DNA from: Haemaphysalis longicornis
Taxonomy: Eukaryota > Arthropoda > Arachnida > Ixodida > Ixodidae
Direction of reading: 5' to 3'
DNA: 64,000 nt
NCBI GenBank assembly: GCA_013339765.2
Contig: CM023448.1
Span: forward strand, 283,346,817 to 283,410,816
Shown piece after piece: positions 12,190 through 23,757 of the stretch; position 1 is the stretch's first letter, and the number at the start of each line of letters is the position of its first letter. The translations under genes and the position numbers were made by a program. The notes below the pieces were generated by a model. That model was not told the origin of the DNA. It did not search any database and was given only the letters and a program-made list of their open reading frames with translations.

Positions 12190-12350
12190 TCCGCGGCGAC
12201 CGCTTTCCTGGTGGAGGCGAAAAGCAACAACGCCCGCGTGTCGAGATTTCCGGGCCCGTTAAGGATTCCCAGGTTGTCAAAATTAATCCGGAGTCGTAGG
12301 CTACGGCGCGCCTCATATCCCAGGTGTAGCGTCCGCGCGCGTTAAACCCC
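12190..12350 (+). mobile_element. Ruka SINE, head missing
   Basis: Plus-orientation Ruka body starting at CCGCGGCGACCGCTTTCC, through GTGGAGGCGAAAAGC and the GGCGCGCCTCAT block to GCGCGTTAAACCCC. The A and B boxes are absent, so it is 5'-truncated. It is followed directly by a long (AATC)n tract grown from the SINE tail. Confidence 0.8.
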
Positions 12351-12351
12351 G

Positions 12352-12433
<82 letters not shown>

Positions 12434-12465
12434 ATCGATCGATCGATCGATCGATCGATCGATCG

Positions 12466-12502
<37 letters not shown>

Positions 12503-12524
12503 CCAATCGATCGATCGATCGATC
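12351..12524. repeat. Compound (AATC)n(GATC)n microsatellite
   Basis: An AATC array passes into a GATC/ATCG array near 12431-12469, returns to AATC and ends in a short GATC run. It starts at the 3' tail of the Ruka copy, so the SINE tail very probably seeded it. Confidence 0.95.
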
Positions 12525-15500
12525 ACTTGAACAAGCTCGCTCATTACCCGGCTGCCGCTTTCGATTATGGGAGAAAGAGGACTCTTAAATACGGAAATCC
12601 TTTTTCGAACTAACTCACACATGTTTAAAAAATGAATGGGTGAGTGCGATGGTTGTTACGAATAAATTATATCGAGTAAGATCCGTTGTGGATGTCATTC
12701 CACTGTGTAACCTGTCCAGCAATACCCTGCACTGAGAGCTGCTACGTACTCCCAGCTGCTGCTAACTGCTCTGCTGTCTTTGAGGGGGAAGTTGGCGCCA
12801 CGCTTTTCTTTCTGACAATTTTAAAGGCAATAAATGACGATTACTGTACATGTTTATTTTTTCCAATGAGTAGCAAACTCTTCATCGTAATTTCTTACTA
12901 CGAAATGCCCGACTAATCCATTTCTACAGCAATCGTAACTAACATATTCAAAAGAGGTTAACATTATTGACCTAAACGTACTAATTTCTTCACGTTTTTT
13001 CTCATCCTTCACGTCCAAGGTAGTGGTCAACTTAAGAGCACTTGGTTTCAGACCGAAAGCTATAAATCATCATCAGATGTGTTTTCATGTGATTTCATGC
13101 CGACACGTGTACCTTCCCACAGGTACACTTAAATAGAAACGTCCCACTGGTTCCTGCAGAAAGCGTGAGAAAAGAAAACGCAGATCTGTCGGCCAGTTCC
13201 AGTACAACTAACCCGTGGCCTATCGAGCTGCACCTGCTTGAAAACGGGAAAACTATTTGCGGTTGACCGGGAAGCCAGGGCGATCGAATAGGTGCAAGCA
13301 GTTCGTCTGGCCGCGATTGCTTCTCTGCGGAGAATATCGACGTCTGGGCAAGCGGCCAGTTGTCATCTGGGAAAGCTTACACGTGGACCGAATAAGAGAG
13401 CCTGCACGAAAGGGCCACAGTGACCGAGTTTCACATCTTGCACCACCTTTTGAAAAAAAAAATAATAAAATGCTGCGGCTTTGGTCCTCCGACTAAATGC
13501 AACCGTGCCGACTTCCTCCCTGGAACTGACGGGAACAAATAAAGAAAAAGGCGAACGTCCACGTACTATAGCCAGCCATGCTGCATAAAAGTATGAGCCA
13601 ATTGTACATAAAGAAGAAACAAAATAGTTAGAAATTTTAAGCAATGAAATAATGAGCAGTACGTGAGTGATAAAAAATGCCAGCGACAACAAAACTAAGA
13701 ATGCATCGGTCCTGCAGCTCGTCATACTGATAATGCGAAAGAAATATTTGACGCTAGGCATTTTTTAGAGTTTTTGCACGGCACAGAGTCAGTGAACCAT
13801 ACGCAAAGGAGTTGCGAAGGAAAACGGGGAGGGGCGTATTGTGATGTCCTCGAACCCAGGCACTGTGCTCGGGTTTGTCCGCATTGCAGCAGATGTTGGC
13901 GGTAAGTGTCAGAGAACCATAGACGGGCGCCCAGATGTGGCTCTTAACACAGGAACCGTGATTTCCAGCTAGAATGCTCTTGCCATGTTTGATTTGACCG
14001 GTTAACATAGCCTCCACTGCGTGCCTATTGCCAGCTTCAGCAGTTGCAGTATTCACGGGAAAATTCGGCATCAAGGCAGACGTAGTGCGCTATAAATGCT
14101 GATGGTTAGGATCCTCTAAACGGATTTCCTGAGAAACGAATGAAGTCGCTGGGTCAGGACCCACTCTCACATAATTGCAGCCACTGCATCCTTGAGGCCT
14201 TTGTTTAGAATGGTTGGTATTACAGGTGGGTCGGCCCTATTCCAATTGGATCGAGTCGGCTGCGATGATAAGAAACGGCATGGTTTGTGGCTTTTCGATG
14301 CCTTGGTCCTCCACACGCACTCGCTGGATTGCCCAGGAAACCTATCATGTCCAGGAATTCAGATCAACCAAACTTTGCGCTACTGAGCTGACAGCGCTGG
14401 AGTTCAGGGATACGCGAGGCACTTCATCTACATACAGTGTCGCTTATAACCCGTTCTAGAAAACAGCGAGAAGTTTCTTCATGCGTTACCTTAAGCGCGG
14501 CTCTTCGCGTCAAACTCCAGCGGCGCACGCAACAATGAGCTCGAAAGAGGCTTAATACGGCCAGGTAGTCACCGGAATCAAGAGAGCGCGGTTGAGGTAT
14601 TGTTTACCCTAACAGGCACAGCGTTTATTTCGTCTGTGCGTACATTGGGCAGTGCTTAGTGGGGACAATGCATTCGTGCAGACAAAGCCCAAGAAATTCC
14701 GATTCTTAGAATAGCGGCAACTGGGGCGTCGACGAGATAGATGCATTTTTCGGTATGCTACAGATGGCAGCGACGTTGGTGAGCTCGCCCAGCATGTTAG
14801 ACCCCACTGATTTTCGTCGCTTGTGTCACACCGTCTGAAGCATAGGCGGCCAGTAGAGCTGTTCTCATTACTTTTCGATCAATTCCTCTGAGCGTGGACG
14901 ACGTTTCTATTTGTATATTTTGTAAAGTGGGGGAAATAAGGCCCTTTAATCTTCCAGATAGGCAAGAAGACACGTTGTTTCAAACAGCAGGAGGCCAATG
15001 GTGCAGCCAGGCCACTTGGTACATAACCGAACACAGGACAGAGCAGCGACAAAACAAAAGAGGTAAAAACCCAGAAGAGGTAGTTACGAGTGGCATAAAT
15101 AGCGGTACCTCACATGCGCTGCTCCTCTGCGCGAACATGTCAAGAGAACGTTAACGTTCCCCCATAAAGCAAAAGTAGTTTTCGAACCGCAACTGAAGTA
15201 ATTTCTAACGTACTAGGCTCAATAAAATTTGGCATGCTAAAGGATCATTTCTGTCGGCAAGACGCGAGACGCCATAACTCTCGGAGTAGGTTCCCTAGAA
15301 GCAATTATCCCGCTATTTTTGCAACAATCTGCCCGGCAATATTTGCAGGCTACCGACCACTGCATCGACAACTCCACGCAAGCTACTGACTGAGACTATG
15401 CCTCTGTGGCGACCGAGTCGATGTTTCTCAAAAAGAGCGCCGGTGAAAATAAGAATACGATACAGGCGCCGTCTCCGGTAACTGGAGCCTCCCGAGCGGC

Positions 15501-16953
15501 GGCGCCTGAGAAAGACACCTCGAGCGTATGCAGGTGCGCGAAGTGCGCATCGACTGAGAAAACAACTCCGAAATGAAGGCAGAGTCTTTCGACTGGAAGC
15601 ATTACAACCGTGCTGCTCCACACCCCTGAAACTACAGGATTCACTGGCGCACTGAACGTCATTGATCGCGTGTGGACGGCGTCTTGCTGCAACGCAGAGA
15701 CAAAACCTCTGTGCTTCGCGACTATACTTCATAAAACAATTTCGCGCAGCATTGTTGCGCATATGTATTTGTTTTGCCTTAAACGTGTTCGACGTTTCTT
15801 TTTCGACGTTTCTTTTTTGTTTCAGTGACGCTTATGTGTAGAATTATGTATTAAAACTTATGTTCTTTCAATTCACAGTTCACATTTTACTAAAATGTTT
15901 TCGTTATCTGCGGTTTGAAGAGCTGAAGTCGGATTCAGAAGATATATTGAGCCTGTGGCTTCTGTAGCGACTGCAGTCAAAATAACAAAAGCGAGCAACA
16001 CAAAAGCAAACACGTGTGCTATAACAAAATCAAAACGCAATAACATAAAATGTATTATAGTTCTAGAAACGACGTAGAATTATCTCATTCCCGCGTCTCC
16101 AAAACTACAGGCAATGTTGCGGCGCGAGTGCCTACACTTTCACCGCTTTCTTTGCCAATATGACGCGGTTCAACGGACAATTCCTATGAGTTCTATGGAG
16201 GTGGAAAAATAATTCATCCTGGTTTGTAAGATTTGCTGAAATAGATACAAAGGGCAATCACCTGACACGAAAAGATAGCTGCCCCATGTCTATACCCACA
16301 TGTGTCATGGCGTTATGCCGTTCACATAGCTGCAAAAAAAAAAAAAAAGGTTCAGCTTCACATTTCACTCGCCCGACGCCTCTATCGGGAAACCGTCGAC
16401 TGCTTTACTTTTTGCCGCGGGCGCCAATTTGATCCCTTATCCCCACAGGGAGGACACATGGGCTTACTAGCGTTCAACGAGCATGTTTTCTGGCGCCTTA
16501 CGGAGACGGGGGCAAAGTAGCGAGCGTACGGCCCAATGAGGGTTGCCGTTCTTCTATCCCGCGTGACGTTATTTGGTTTGATTTCTCCAAGCCGTCAATT
16601 GCCCGTTCCTGCGCACAGCGGGAACAGCCTCGTCAGTCAGTCAGCGTATTCAAAAAAACTTTCGCTTTTCCTCTTTCTCGCTCCCCCGGCGTTTCTCGAG
16701 ACGGGAAGTCGCTGGGCCAGCGTTTTCCTGCCACGGTCATTCATGAGTTATCTGAGTCAGTGTTTTTAACAGGTGGAATCAGCATCTCCGTCGAAGACCT
16801 CCGCGGTAGTGTTTACCTTCGGATGACTTTGAAATCTTCCGTGGTGGTCAGTGCGCTTCCAAGCACTTCGTAGCATGGCCTCGATAGGGAGAGGAAGACA
16901 TTCGCGCGTTCTTAACGGTACATAGCGGACAGAAACATGTTCTTGCACTTCGA
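12525..16953. other. Unannotated 4.4-kb region
   Basis: No protein family, tRNA or known repeat recognised. The sequence GTCAGWGAACCATA occurs twice about 125 bp apart (near 13788 and 13909), which creates a repetitive 106-codon minus frame (14074-13754). Around 15030-15050 a phrase resembling ACACAGGACAGAGCAGCG recalls a tick-repeat segment also hinted at near 63930. The 149-codon minus frame at 15762-15313 has no recognised motif and is overlapped by another minus frame. A 15-base A-run lies near 16334. Confidence 0.4.
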
Positions 16954-16969
16954 ATCAGGGATCCTAACG

Positions 16970-17199
16970 CTCAGTGGCTAAGGCGTTGCGCTGATGAGCA
17001 CGAGGTCGCGGGTTCGATTCACGGCCGCGGCGGCCGCTTTTCTGATGGAGGCGAAAAGCAAAAACGCCCGTGTGTTCGAGATTTCGGCGCACGTTAAAGA
17101 TCCCCAGGTGGTCAAAATTAATCCGGAGTCCTCCACTACGGCGCGCCTCATCGCCTGCGTTGCGTCGGCGCGTTAAACCCCTCAATCAATCAATCAATC
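16970..17199 (+). mobile_element. Ruka SINE with long TSD
   Basis: Starts at the A box (CTCAGTGGCTAAGGCG), carries the B box GGTTCGATTC near 17013 and ends GCGCGTTAAACCCC plus an (AATC)n tail. The direct repeat ATCAGGGATCCTAACG (16 bp) lies at 16954-16969 and 17197-17212, overlapping the tail by a few bases. The first eight or so bases of the consensus head are missing. The TSD is perfect, so the insertion is fairly recent. Confidence 0.92.
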
Positions 17200-17212
17200 A
17201 GGGATCCTAACG

Positions 17213-18177
17213 TTCAGGAAAAGTACTGGGCATTATTATTTTTTATGAAACATTTTCCATTTCTCCTACCGTTTGACCTAGAGAGCGGCCAGCATACAAG
17301 CGCAGGTGACAACCCGAAACAGGGGACCCATCATGGCAGTTCTGGTTTTCTGCACGTCTCTCGTCTGCCGTATTTATTTATCGAGCGCACCCTCCCGGGG
17401 AGCTCCGCTCCCGAACAATGAGCGATGCGACAGCCCCCCCCCCCCCCCCCCCCGAGGGGGAGGGGGGGGGGGGGAGGCAGTACGCTAAGGACCGGCGTCG
17501 CAGTCACGCCGAATAAAAACACCGGGGGCGGGCTTAATTTAATGATCCGTACCAGCCAGATACGGCGCATCGACGATCCGGTGGAGGAATGCACGGGCTA
17601 GCTAAATCGTTCAGGGCGCGGTCGACCCTGTGGGCCCCAAATGGCAGCCAGGTTTCCGTGTTCCCCGAGCTTCTCACGCGAAGAAAGTGGTGGGAGCAGA
17701 GCAAAAAAAGGAAGTGGGAGATGGGCGTCGTCACCTCGGGAGCGACGGAAACTGGACGTCTTGCATAAAAGGCATAACGAGGGTGAAGACGGAAGACAGG
17801 AGTCGGCCCTTTGTCCCGACGAAACGAACAGCAGGAGAAACGTTAAACGACGAGGACAAAGGGGAGTAATAAAAGAAATGGCTCGAGTGAGTGCGTGTGC
17901 GCGTGCATGCGTGCGTGAAACGCCCGCACAGACAAGCAATGGGTATAGAAAGAGAGAACGCAACAATTATCAACTTTACAGCACGCGGTAGCCATTTTAA
18001 GACCGTTTCGGTGGCCGCTAAGATCCCGTCAAGCTGTCCGGGGGTATGTGCAGCCCCTTCATCCCTAATACCATATTCACCACAATTACTGCTATTAACA
18101 ACATCGACATAAGCGCTACTCAATTGTTTCTGAGATGGAAAATTTGACATCTACCTCATTACAACCATACGGCTACA
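17213..18177. other. Unannotated spacer with homopolymer tract
   Basis: Contains the C/G tract described separately. The 60-139 codon frames overlap on both strands and none carries a recognisable domain. Confidence 0.4.
17434..17476. repeat. C20 run facing a G-rich run
   Basis: Twenty consecutive C (17434-17453) are followed at once by GAGGGGGA and about 13 G. The two arms can pair as a hairpin, and either strand could form a quadruplex or i-motif. The exact length may be affected by sequencing or assembly error. Confidence 0.9.
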
Positions 18178-18303
18178 AAGGAAAGCTATACAGCTTTCTC
18201 AGAAACTTCGCAGTTGAAGAAAAATTCGTCCTGGTCCAGGATTAGAACCCAGGACCACCGCCTATCTAGGGCAGTCGCTCTACCAACTGAGCTAACCAGG
18301 AGG
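18178..18303 (-). mobile_element. Second tRNA-derived SINE family
   Basis: The minus strand reads CCTGGTTAGCTCAGTTGG (A box) then TAGAGCGACTGCCC, and GGGTTCTAATCC (B box, one change from GGTTCGANTCC), closing with GGACCAGG. That folds as a 72-nt tRNA-like cloverleaf with a paired acceptor. It continues GACGAATTTTTCTTCAAC..., which I know as a common tick SINE body. A small AAAGCT/AGCTTT hairpin lies at its 3' side (about 18180-18200). B-box damage and the unrelated tail argue against a functional tRNA gene. Confidence 0.75.
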
Positions 18304-18343
18304 CTAGTCATTTGTAGCGCGAGAGCGAATTGACCTACAACTC

Positions 18344-18415
18344 GAAGTGAAGGACAGATTTGGACTCCACCTTGGGGATTTCCCCAAATCTGGTCGATTA
18401 CTGTCCTTCACTTAC
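18344..18415. repeat. Nested inverted repeat (hairpin)
   Basis: AAGTGAAGGACAG (18344-18356) pairs perfectly with CTGTCCTTCACTT (18403-18415). Inside, AGATTTGG pairs with CCAAATCT. It lies just upstream of the 5' end of the minus-strand SINE. I do not know whether it is an independent element. Confidence 0.85.
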
Positions 18416-19294
18416 CCTGTCCTTAAATCTGGTAGATTAACTCAATTGCTACCACTTGCTCCATCAAATCCATTTTTGTATCCTTAACTGCGCCTTTCTG
18501 GACGAAAGGTCCTGCCAAGAGCTCACCCGCTTCCCTCATGAACTGCAGAAACACCGGACAGCGCACTCTACGGCTAATCCCAATCAAGTTCCTCCTCACC
18601 AACCGTCTTCACCATCTACCTCGCTTCATCAGAATGAAGAACGGTGGACGAAGACGTTCCTTGGCAAAGGAATCACATTCGCTAGAAGCGACAAAACGCG
18701 GCGTGTTCAACGCCGTCACCACAAAAACGTCGCGACGAACAGCTAGAGCGGCGCGCGGACGTTCGGGGGTGAATAATCCCCCGGGAAAGCAACTTGGCTT
18801 TTCCAGTCTCTCCGTCGAGGCATCACGCGCTTTCGGCACCGCGTGAGGAACAGATAGTTCGCGGCGCCAAGCACAAGCCTTCACGGATGTGGAAACCGCG
18901 AAAGCGATTCACGCGAGACGGCGTTCCCCCCGAGGCGCTCAGACTGTAGTCGACAGCGCGATACCAGCTCGTGGACGCATAAGAGGCGACGACGGGCCAT
19001 GAAATTTGCCACGAAGTCCGGGACGCAGCGAACCTAGCGGCTGTGAAGGTGCGGGATTTCGAGGCAACATAGGTCATATGGCGCAGCGGGAAAACACGAC
19101 ATGACCGAGTTGCTAAAGCCACGGGCACACCTGAGTGCGTTTGGCTGGAGGATGCTATTTCCACGGCAGCAAACTCTGGCCCACGCAACATCCTTACCGC
19201 CGTGACACGCCGTAACCAGCCCAAATATGTCACGAGAGCGAAACTGACTTTATCTTAACATAAGAAATTGTAGTGTTCAACGCAGAAATGCTGG
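18416..19294. other. Unannotated spacer
   Basis: GC-rich stretch with a 136-codon minus frame (19233-18823) and overlapping plus frames. No domain is recognised and no gene can be supported. Confidence 0.4.
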
Positions 19295-19304
19295 ATTTAT
19301 ATAC

Positions 19305-20118
19305 AGGGTTGTTCGTTTTCGGGTTTTATACTTTTGTTTAAATCGGGGGGGGGGGGGGGGGGGGGGGAGGATAAAAATCGGATGCTATTTTTCACACTTA
19401 TAACCGGAGAGAAACAGGGTTTTTATTTTGTAAAACCATTCCAAAATACACGGTTTTTCGAGTCAAATCTGCAAATGTACTAAGTAATAGACTCCGTTTA
19501 TTTTATCAGTAGGTACCACGAGTTTCTTAACTCTAAGGCTTTATTAAAATGGTTGTTTGTTTCGAGCTGGTAATCGGGGGCATATCAAGGTTTTGTAGAA
19601 AACACATTCCGAAATTTGGCGTTCGTTTGGAAATGAATCACTAATGTTGGCAGAAAGAGCATTGATAACTTCTAAGAAATGAAACATTTTATTCACAAAA
19701 AGATGGTCTTCGATTTTTTTACGCACCCTTGTTTACGTACATTATCATCTGCATGCGCAACATGTCGGTCTACATTCGAGACCTGTCCGCTCGTTGAACA
19801 TATATCAGCTGGGAGAAAGTAATCTCGACATCACGGCTTCCATTATATAGGCAGAGCAATACCAGTGCAGCATTTGCCAGCCTGCAGTAGCGAGCGGCAG
19901 AGTCATGCAAATGCTAAATGATTTCGACAGCGATGTTTGCGGGGCTTGCTTCCAGCAAGTACTGGTTGAGAACGGCGGACCGCCAGGAAACGATTGTTCA
20001 GATCGCTACTTTGAAAAGGTTCATTCGGGGAGAAATCGGGTTTCACACGATTCTCCTCAAAGATATTCGGGGTGGAAAAATAGGGTAAATAGGGTTTTAC
20101 ACGAAAACGAACAACCAC
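19305..20118. mobile_element. TIR element with 10-bp direct repeats
   Basis: GGTTGTTCGTTTTCG (19307-19321) is the exact complement of 20102-20116, so the 814-bp unit has inverted ends. Directly outside, ATTTATATAC occurs at 19295-19304 and 20119-20128. A 10-bp duplication would fit a Mutator-like (MULE) element, which makes 9-11-bp duplications, but the AT-rich repeat could be coincidental. A G23 run (19345-19367) sits inside. No transposase frame is seen; the interior minus frames of 60-71 codons are unrecognised. Confidence 0.6.
19345..19367. repeat. G23 homopolymer
   Basis: Twenty-three consecutive G inside the TIR element, a possible quadruplex and a likely assembly-unstable site. Confidence 0.95.
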
Positions 20119-20128
20119 ATTTATATAC

Positions 20129-21531
20129 TGCTTCCGGTATACGGTCGCGCTTTAATAACTTCTATACCGTTCACAAAGGTGTACACTCAGTATTTTCCTT
20201 TCTCAAAAATAAAAAGCGTCGTTTTCAAAACAAGCCTTGAAATCAAGATGAATGAAAAACTTTGTCAGCGCTTGCTCTAAAGCGCTGAAGCAGTTGTCTA
20301 ACCTCGCCACAAATAATTACACTAATAAACAAAATGAAGTTGATGGCGACTGTGTACAGCGACACACTCTTAAAGATGCCCGTGCAGTCTGGTTTACGAT
20401 AACGCAGATGGATACCCAATCCTCGCGGTAAAGAGGGCGAAAGGGGCCATTGACGAGGCTCATCATACGGTTTGGCTAAAACATTATCGCTTGCACTCTG
20501 ATGCGACGATTAATGCAAACTTGGGGTTTTTTCAATGCGTATATCACTTCATGCTCAAGTCGTATGTCTGGCCTCGTTTATTTTTCAAATTCGCTCCCTT
20601 CGGCGCAGCGGTTTGTTAACCAGGTGCACAGTGCGAAGCAAATATATGTAAATTATCAGGAATGTATTCTAAGCACAGCATCCTAAAACGTAAGCACTCG
20701 AATTTCACAGGTTCTAGCAATGGATCTGAGTACCGCTAAAAGACGAGATTTTTTTTTGTTAAATAAAAGGCGAACGTTGTATACAATGTACGACTTTTAT
20801 TTACAAGCCTTTCTTAATTTCCAGTCGCAGTTCGACAACCACCGCGAGAATGCTCAGCGTCGAAGATCCATCTCCACCCAGCGCTCAACCCAAGCTTGGA
20901 GCGCGTTACGAGTGCACTATGTGTAAGCGCACGTCGAAGCGCATTTACTTACTATAAAACCTCGGCTACCGACGTGTCTCGGGTTGTAAACTATGAACCA
21001 ACTGCGTGCGCGGTGGGCGTAGTTCGGGACGCAGTTCAGCGTTCCGGCGCAATAAGCACGCAACGCGCATACATATATTTGCTCTTCTTAGATTACCGTG
21101 GCGTGCTCTATTTTTAGACTCTTTGATCACTGATGCACGCGGTTTGATCACGTGCTCTCTGGAGTGTAACAGGCGCGCCAGTATAGGCTAGTTCCGCTGA
21201 TGTTTGCCTCGCAAGCAGCAGCGCCGTTTTCTATATCCTGTTCGTTCCGGGGGTCATTTCTTGTAGGAAAGATGCCACGCATATCATGGGCTCGGTTCGT
21301 AGCATTCATATTACGTAAGTGTCGGCGCCCTGTCCTACACAGCAACTGCCAGGATTATCGCGAGTCACACACGGGCGCCCACACAAAGAAGGCATCTAAG
21401 GTAACGTCATGATAACAAGGCCGAGGAGAACGAACAGTTTAAGTTGCGCAGCCTGCGTATTTTCGTGACAAAAATACGTTAGCTGTCGATATTGTAGCCG
21501 ACCAGTCAGATGGCAAATAATACAAATGGCA
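20129..21531. other. Unannotated spacer; possible first exon near 21272
   Basis: No repeat recognised. An ATG at 21272 opens MPRISWARFVAFIL (basic, then hydrophobic, like a signal anchor) and runs 43 bases into a consensus donor, GTAAGT, at 21315. That could be a tiny first coding exon, but the open frame continues past it and no partner exon in matching phase has been identified. Confidence 0.25.
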
Positions 21532-21547
21532 TGGAGGAACCGATTCT

Positions 21548-21784
21548 TTATTAATTGTGGGGTTTAACGCGCCGACAGCAACGCAGGCGATGAGGCGCGC
21601 CGTAGTGGAGGGCTCCGGATTAATTTTGACCACCCGGGGTTCTTTAACGTGCGCCGAAATCTCGTACACACGGGTGTTTTTGCTTTTCGCCTCCATCAGA
21701 AAAGCGGCCGCCGCGGCCGGGAAACGAACCCGCGACCTCGTGCTCAGCAGTGCAACGCCTTAGCCACTGAGCCATCGCGGAGGG
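21548..21784 (-). mobile_element. Ruka SINE, full length
   Basis: Minus-strand copy with A box (GTGGCTAAGGCG), a slightly mutated B box (GGTTCGTTTCC) and the usual body and 3' end. The direct repeat TGGAGGARCCGATTC flanks it at 21532-21546 and 21785-21799, with one mismatch. If the exon candidates at 21272 and 22869 belong to one gene, this SINE lies in an intron. Confidence 0.9.
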
Positions 21785-21799
21785 TGGAGGAGCCGATTC

Positions 21800-22868
21800 A
21801 TTCGTCACGGCCGTCTTTCTTTTCACCGTGTCTCAGGGTCAACCCCGTAGATCGTTGGCACGGCATGCTGCAGGCAGTGGGTGATAACGGGTCGAGGAAT
21901 CGCCACTCCTTTACCGATCCCCTAGCGTGCGCTACAGACAACTTTAGTAGGAAAAGTGCTGCGATCAGAGCGGGCTCTTTCCGGTGCAACGTGCCCTTGC
22001 GCTGCCATGTTCTTTTTTCGTTTTTAGAGCGAAGCTGTGTATGTATAGTTTCTAAAAATTTCTGAGCGCAGATAGAGTCGCGTTGATAAAGAATTTTGAA
22101 TATTTGCGGCAAATCCAACTTCCTGGTGAATGCTCGGTAGCTTTCTATCTAATGTAAGTATCTCGAAAAAAAATCATATCGAAATTGGCCGCTACGACAC
22201 CGCTGTCGTTCGCCGAGTTTCATTTTCTTGTCATAATTACTTATTTCACAGCTAAGTTGTAAACGTTCCAGAATTACCGTCTGCTGCCAATTGATGGCCA
22301 TCTACGGAGGGAGTGTTGTTACAGAAAACAGCTGCAACTCTTGCTTATTTTCTTTAAGCTTGCAATGCTTTCTACAACCACACGCGACAGAAGATTACTT
22401 CAAACTGAGATCGAAGTTTGAACTTAGCTCAAAACTTTATTACTCGCCTGTTTGCTCTACCCAAGAGCAGTAATGCATCCACGGCACACTTATAGTGACA
22501 AATACGAATTGACCTACTCGCCTCTCCTTTCGCTATTAATGTCATTAAGACGGACTTTTGGGCGAGTTGGCACTCAGTCCCACACGTGTAAAGCGCTAAA
22601 TTTGGACGACAGGCAAAGGAGCACGCCACAGAGAAGCGCTTGTTCGTGTCGACCTCCTTCGTCTCTCGTCCGAATTTTGATTTTACATGTGTGGGGGGAC
22701 TATCATTTTTGGCAACGTTGGTGGTAAATACTAAACAGCAGTTAATTAGCTCACCTATTACGCCATTTGAAAATCGGGGACAACTCTCACAAATTCAAGT
22801 GCGACTCATTGCTTTGCCGGGAGAGCAGCGCCAATAATTATTGCGGCTTTCTAAATATGTGGCTGCAG
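21800..22868. other. Unannotated spacer
   Basis: No repeat or gene recognised before the candidate exon at 22869. The last bases (ttctaaatatgtggctgcag) resemble a splice acceptor. Confidence 0.4.
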
Positions 22869-23014
22869 CGCCATTGCGGCAACGTCACCGTTCTTGAGCG
22901 CCGTCTGCTCGACGCGAATACGTGCCCAGACCATTTCGGGTGCGTCAACAACCGAGTGCGCGCGGAGCACCCGCCGTGGCTAATATTGTTCATGGGAGAC
23001 TCAATAGGCCGAGA
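22869..23014 (+). CDS. Candidate exon with GDSIGR motif
   Basis: Open frame bounded by a possible acceptor (gtggctgCAG) and a donor GA|GTACGT at 23015. It reads RHCGNVTVLERRL, then a Cys-containing stretch, then PPWLILFMGDSIGR. A hydrophobic strand followed by GDSxxR resembles block I of GDSL/PC-esterase-type proteins. It ends in phase 2, matching the next candidate exon, which starts in phase 2 at 23141. The intervening 126 bases end in a poly-T tract plus AAG. The frame stays open for about 100 nt upstream, so the 5' boundary is uncertain. I cannot name the gene; chance is a real alternative. Confidence 0.35.
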
Positions 23015-23140
23015 GTACGTAGAAAGCTGCGTCCAAACGGCAGACGAGATTAAACTTCACATCTGTTCATTCAGTACTTTTTTTTTTTTTTTTTACAATT
23101 TCAGCCACACTAATCACTAGCGTTCTTTTTTTTTTTTAAG

Positions 23141-23309
23141 TCCATGTTTGGAAATGCTTCACAAGGGCAAATATTACCCAGCGGACATTTATTTGCAATT
23201 TCTCATTGAGATACGCAACGAGACGCCAAACCTTGTTATCAGTAACTTATTACACAACATGACGGCAGTGCTGACTCCTATCACGAGAGAGAAATCCGGC
23301 GCAGAACAG
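23141..23309 (+). CDS. Candidate second exon of the GDSIGR frame
   Basis: After a T-rich tract and AAG acceptor the frame reads PCLEMLHKGKYYPADIYLQF, then an IEIRNETPNLVISNLLHN segment with two N-glycosylation sequons (NET, NMT). That suggests a lumenal or secreted protein. It can end at CAG|GTGTGG (23309/23310). The phase agrees with the exon ending at 23014. The composition looks protein-like rather than repeat-derived. The only alternative acceptor (TTTCAG at 23104) gives an immediate in-frame stop, so 23141 is preferred. Family unknown. Confidence 0.35.
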
Positions 23310-23673
23310 GTGTGGGCTGGGGAGCACTCGGCAAGCACTCCCAAATAATAAAAACTAAGCTACCTCTATCACTCAAAAGAAAAATATACAACGAAAAGAA
23401 TAATGATAGGAGTAACACTCAGGGACAGGAAACCAGCTTCCTGGATCAGGGAACAAACAAGAGTAGAAGATACCATAGTTCAAGTAAAGAAAAAATGTGA
23501 TTGATCCCTCTTCCATAGGAACCGGTAATACACGAAAGTAAAATGTGCCGTCACAGGATCAGTTGAATGTTTATTGTGCATCGATATGAACTTGCACGTC
23601 GCTATTTATATTTCGTCGGTATGGCACCGTTAGACGCATCAACGTAAGACACTGGATTGCACGCGTGGGAGCA
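23310..23673. other. Unannotated spacer
   Basis: A-rich DNA after the candidate exon. No further exon or repeat recognised. Confidence 0.4.
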
Positions 23674-23757
23674 TTGCGTAAATCCGACTGCGTAATTGCG
23701 TAAAAATTGCGTAATTGCGTAAATCCGACAGCGTAATTGCGTAAAAAAATCCGACTG
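23674..23757. repeat. TTGCGTAA minisatellite
   Basis: Repeating TTGCGTAA units alternate with AATCCGAC, in an irregular tandem array of about 84 bp. It gives repetitive minus-strand frames that are not genes. Confidence 0.85.

Noticed and set aside
18232..18303. Functional tRNA gene
   Set aside because: The B box is mutated, the flank is a SINE body, and the anticodon arm is poorly paired; SINE is the better reading.
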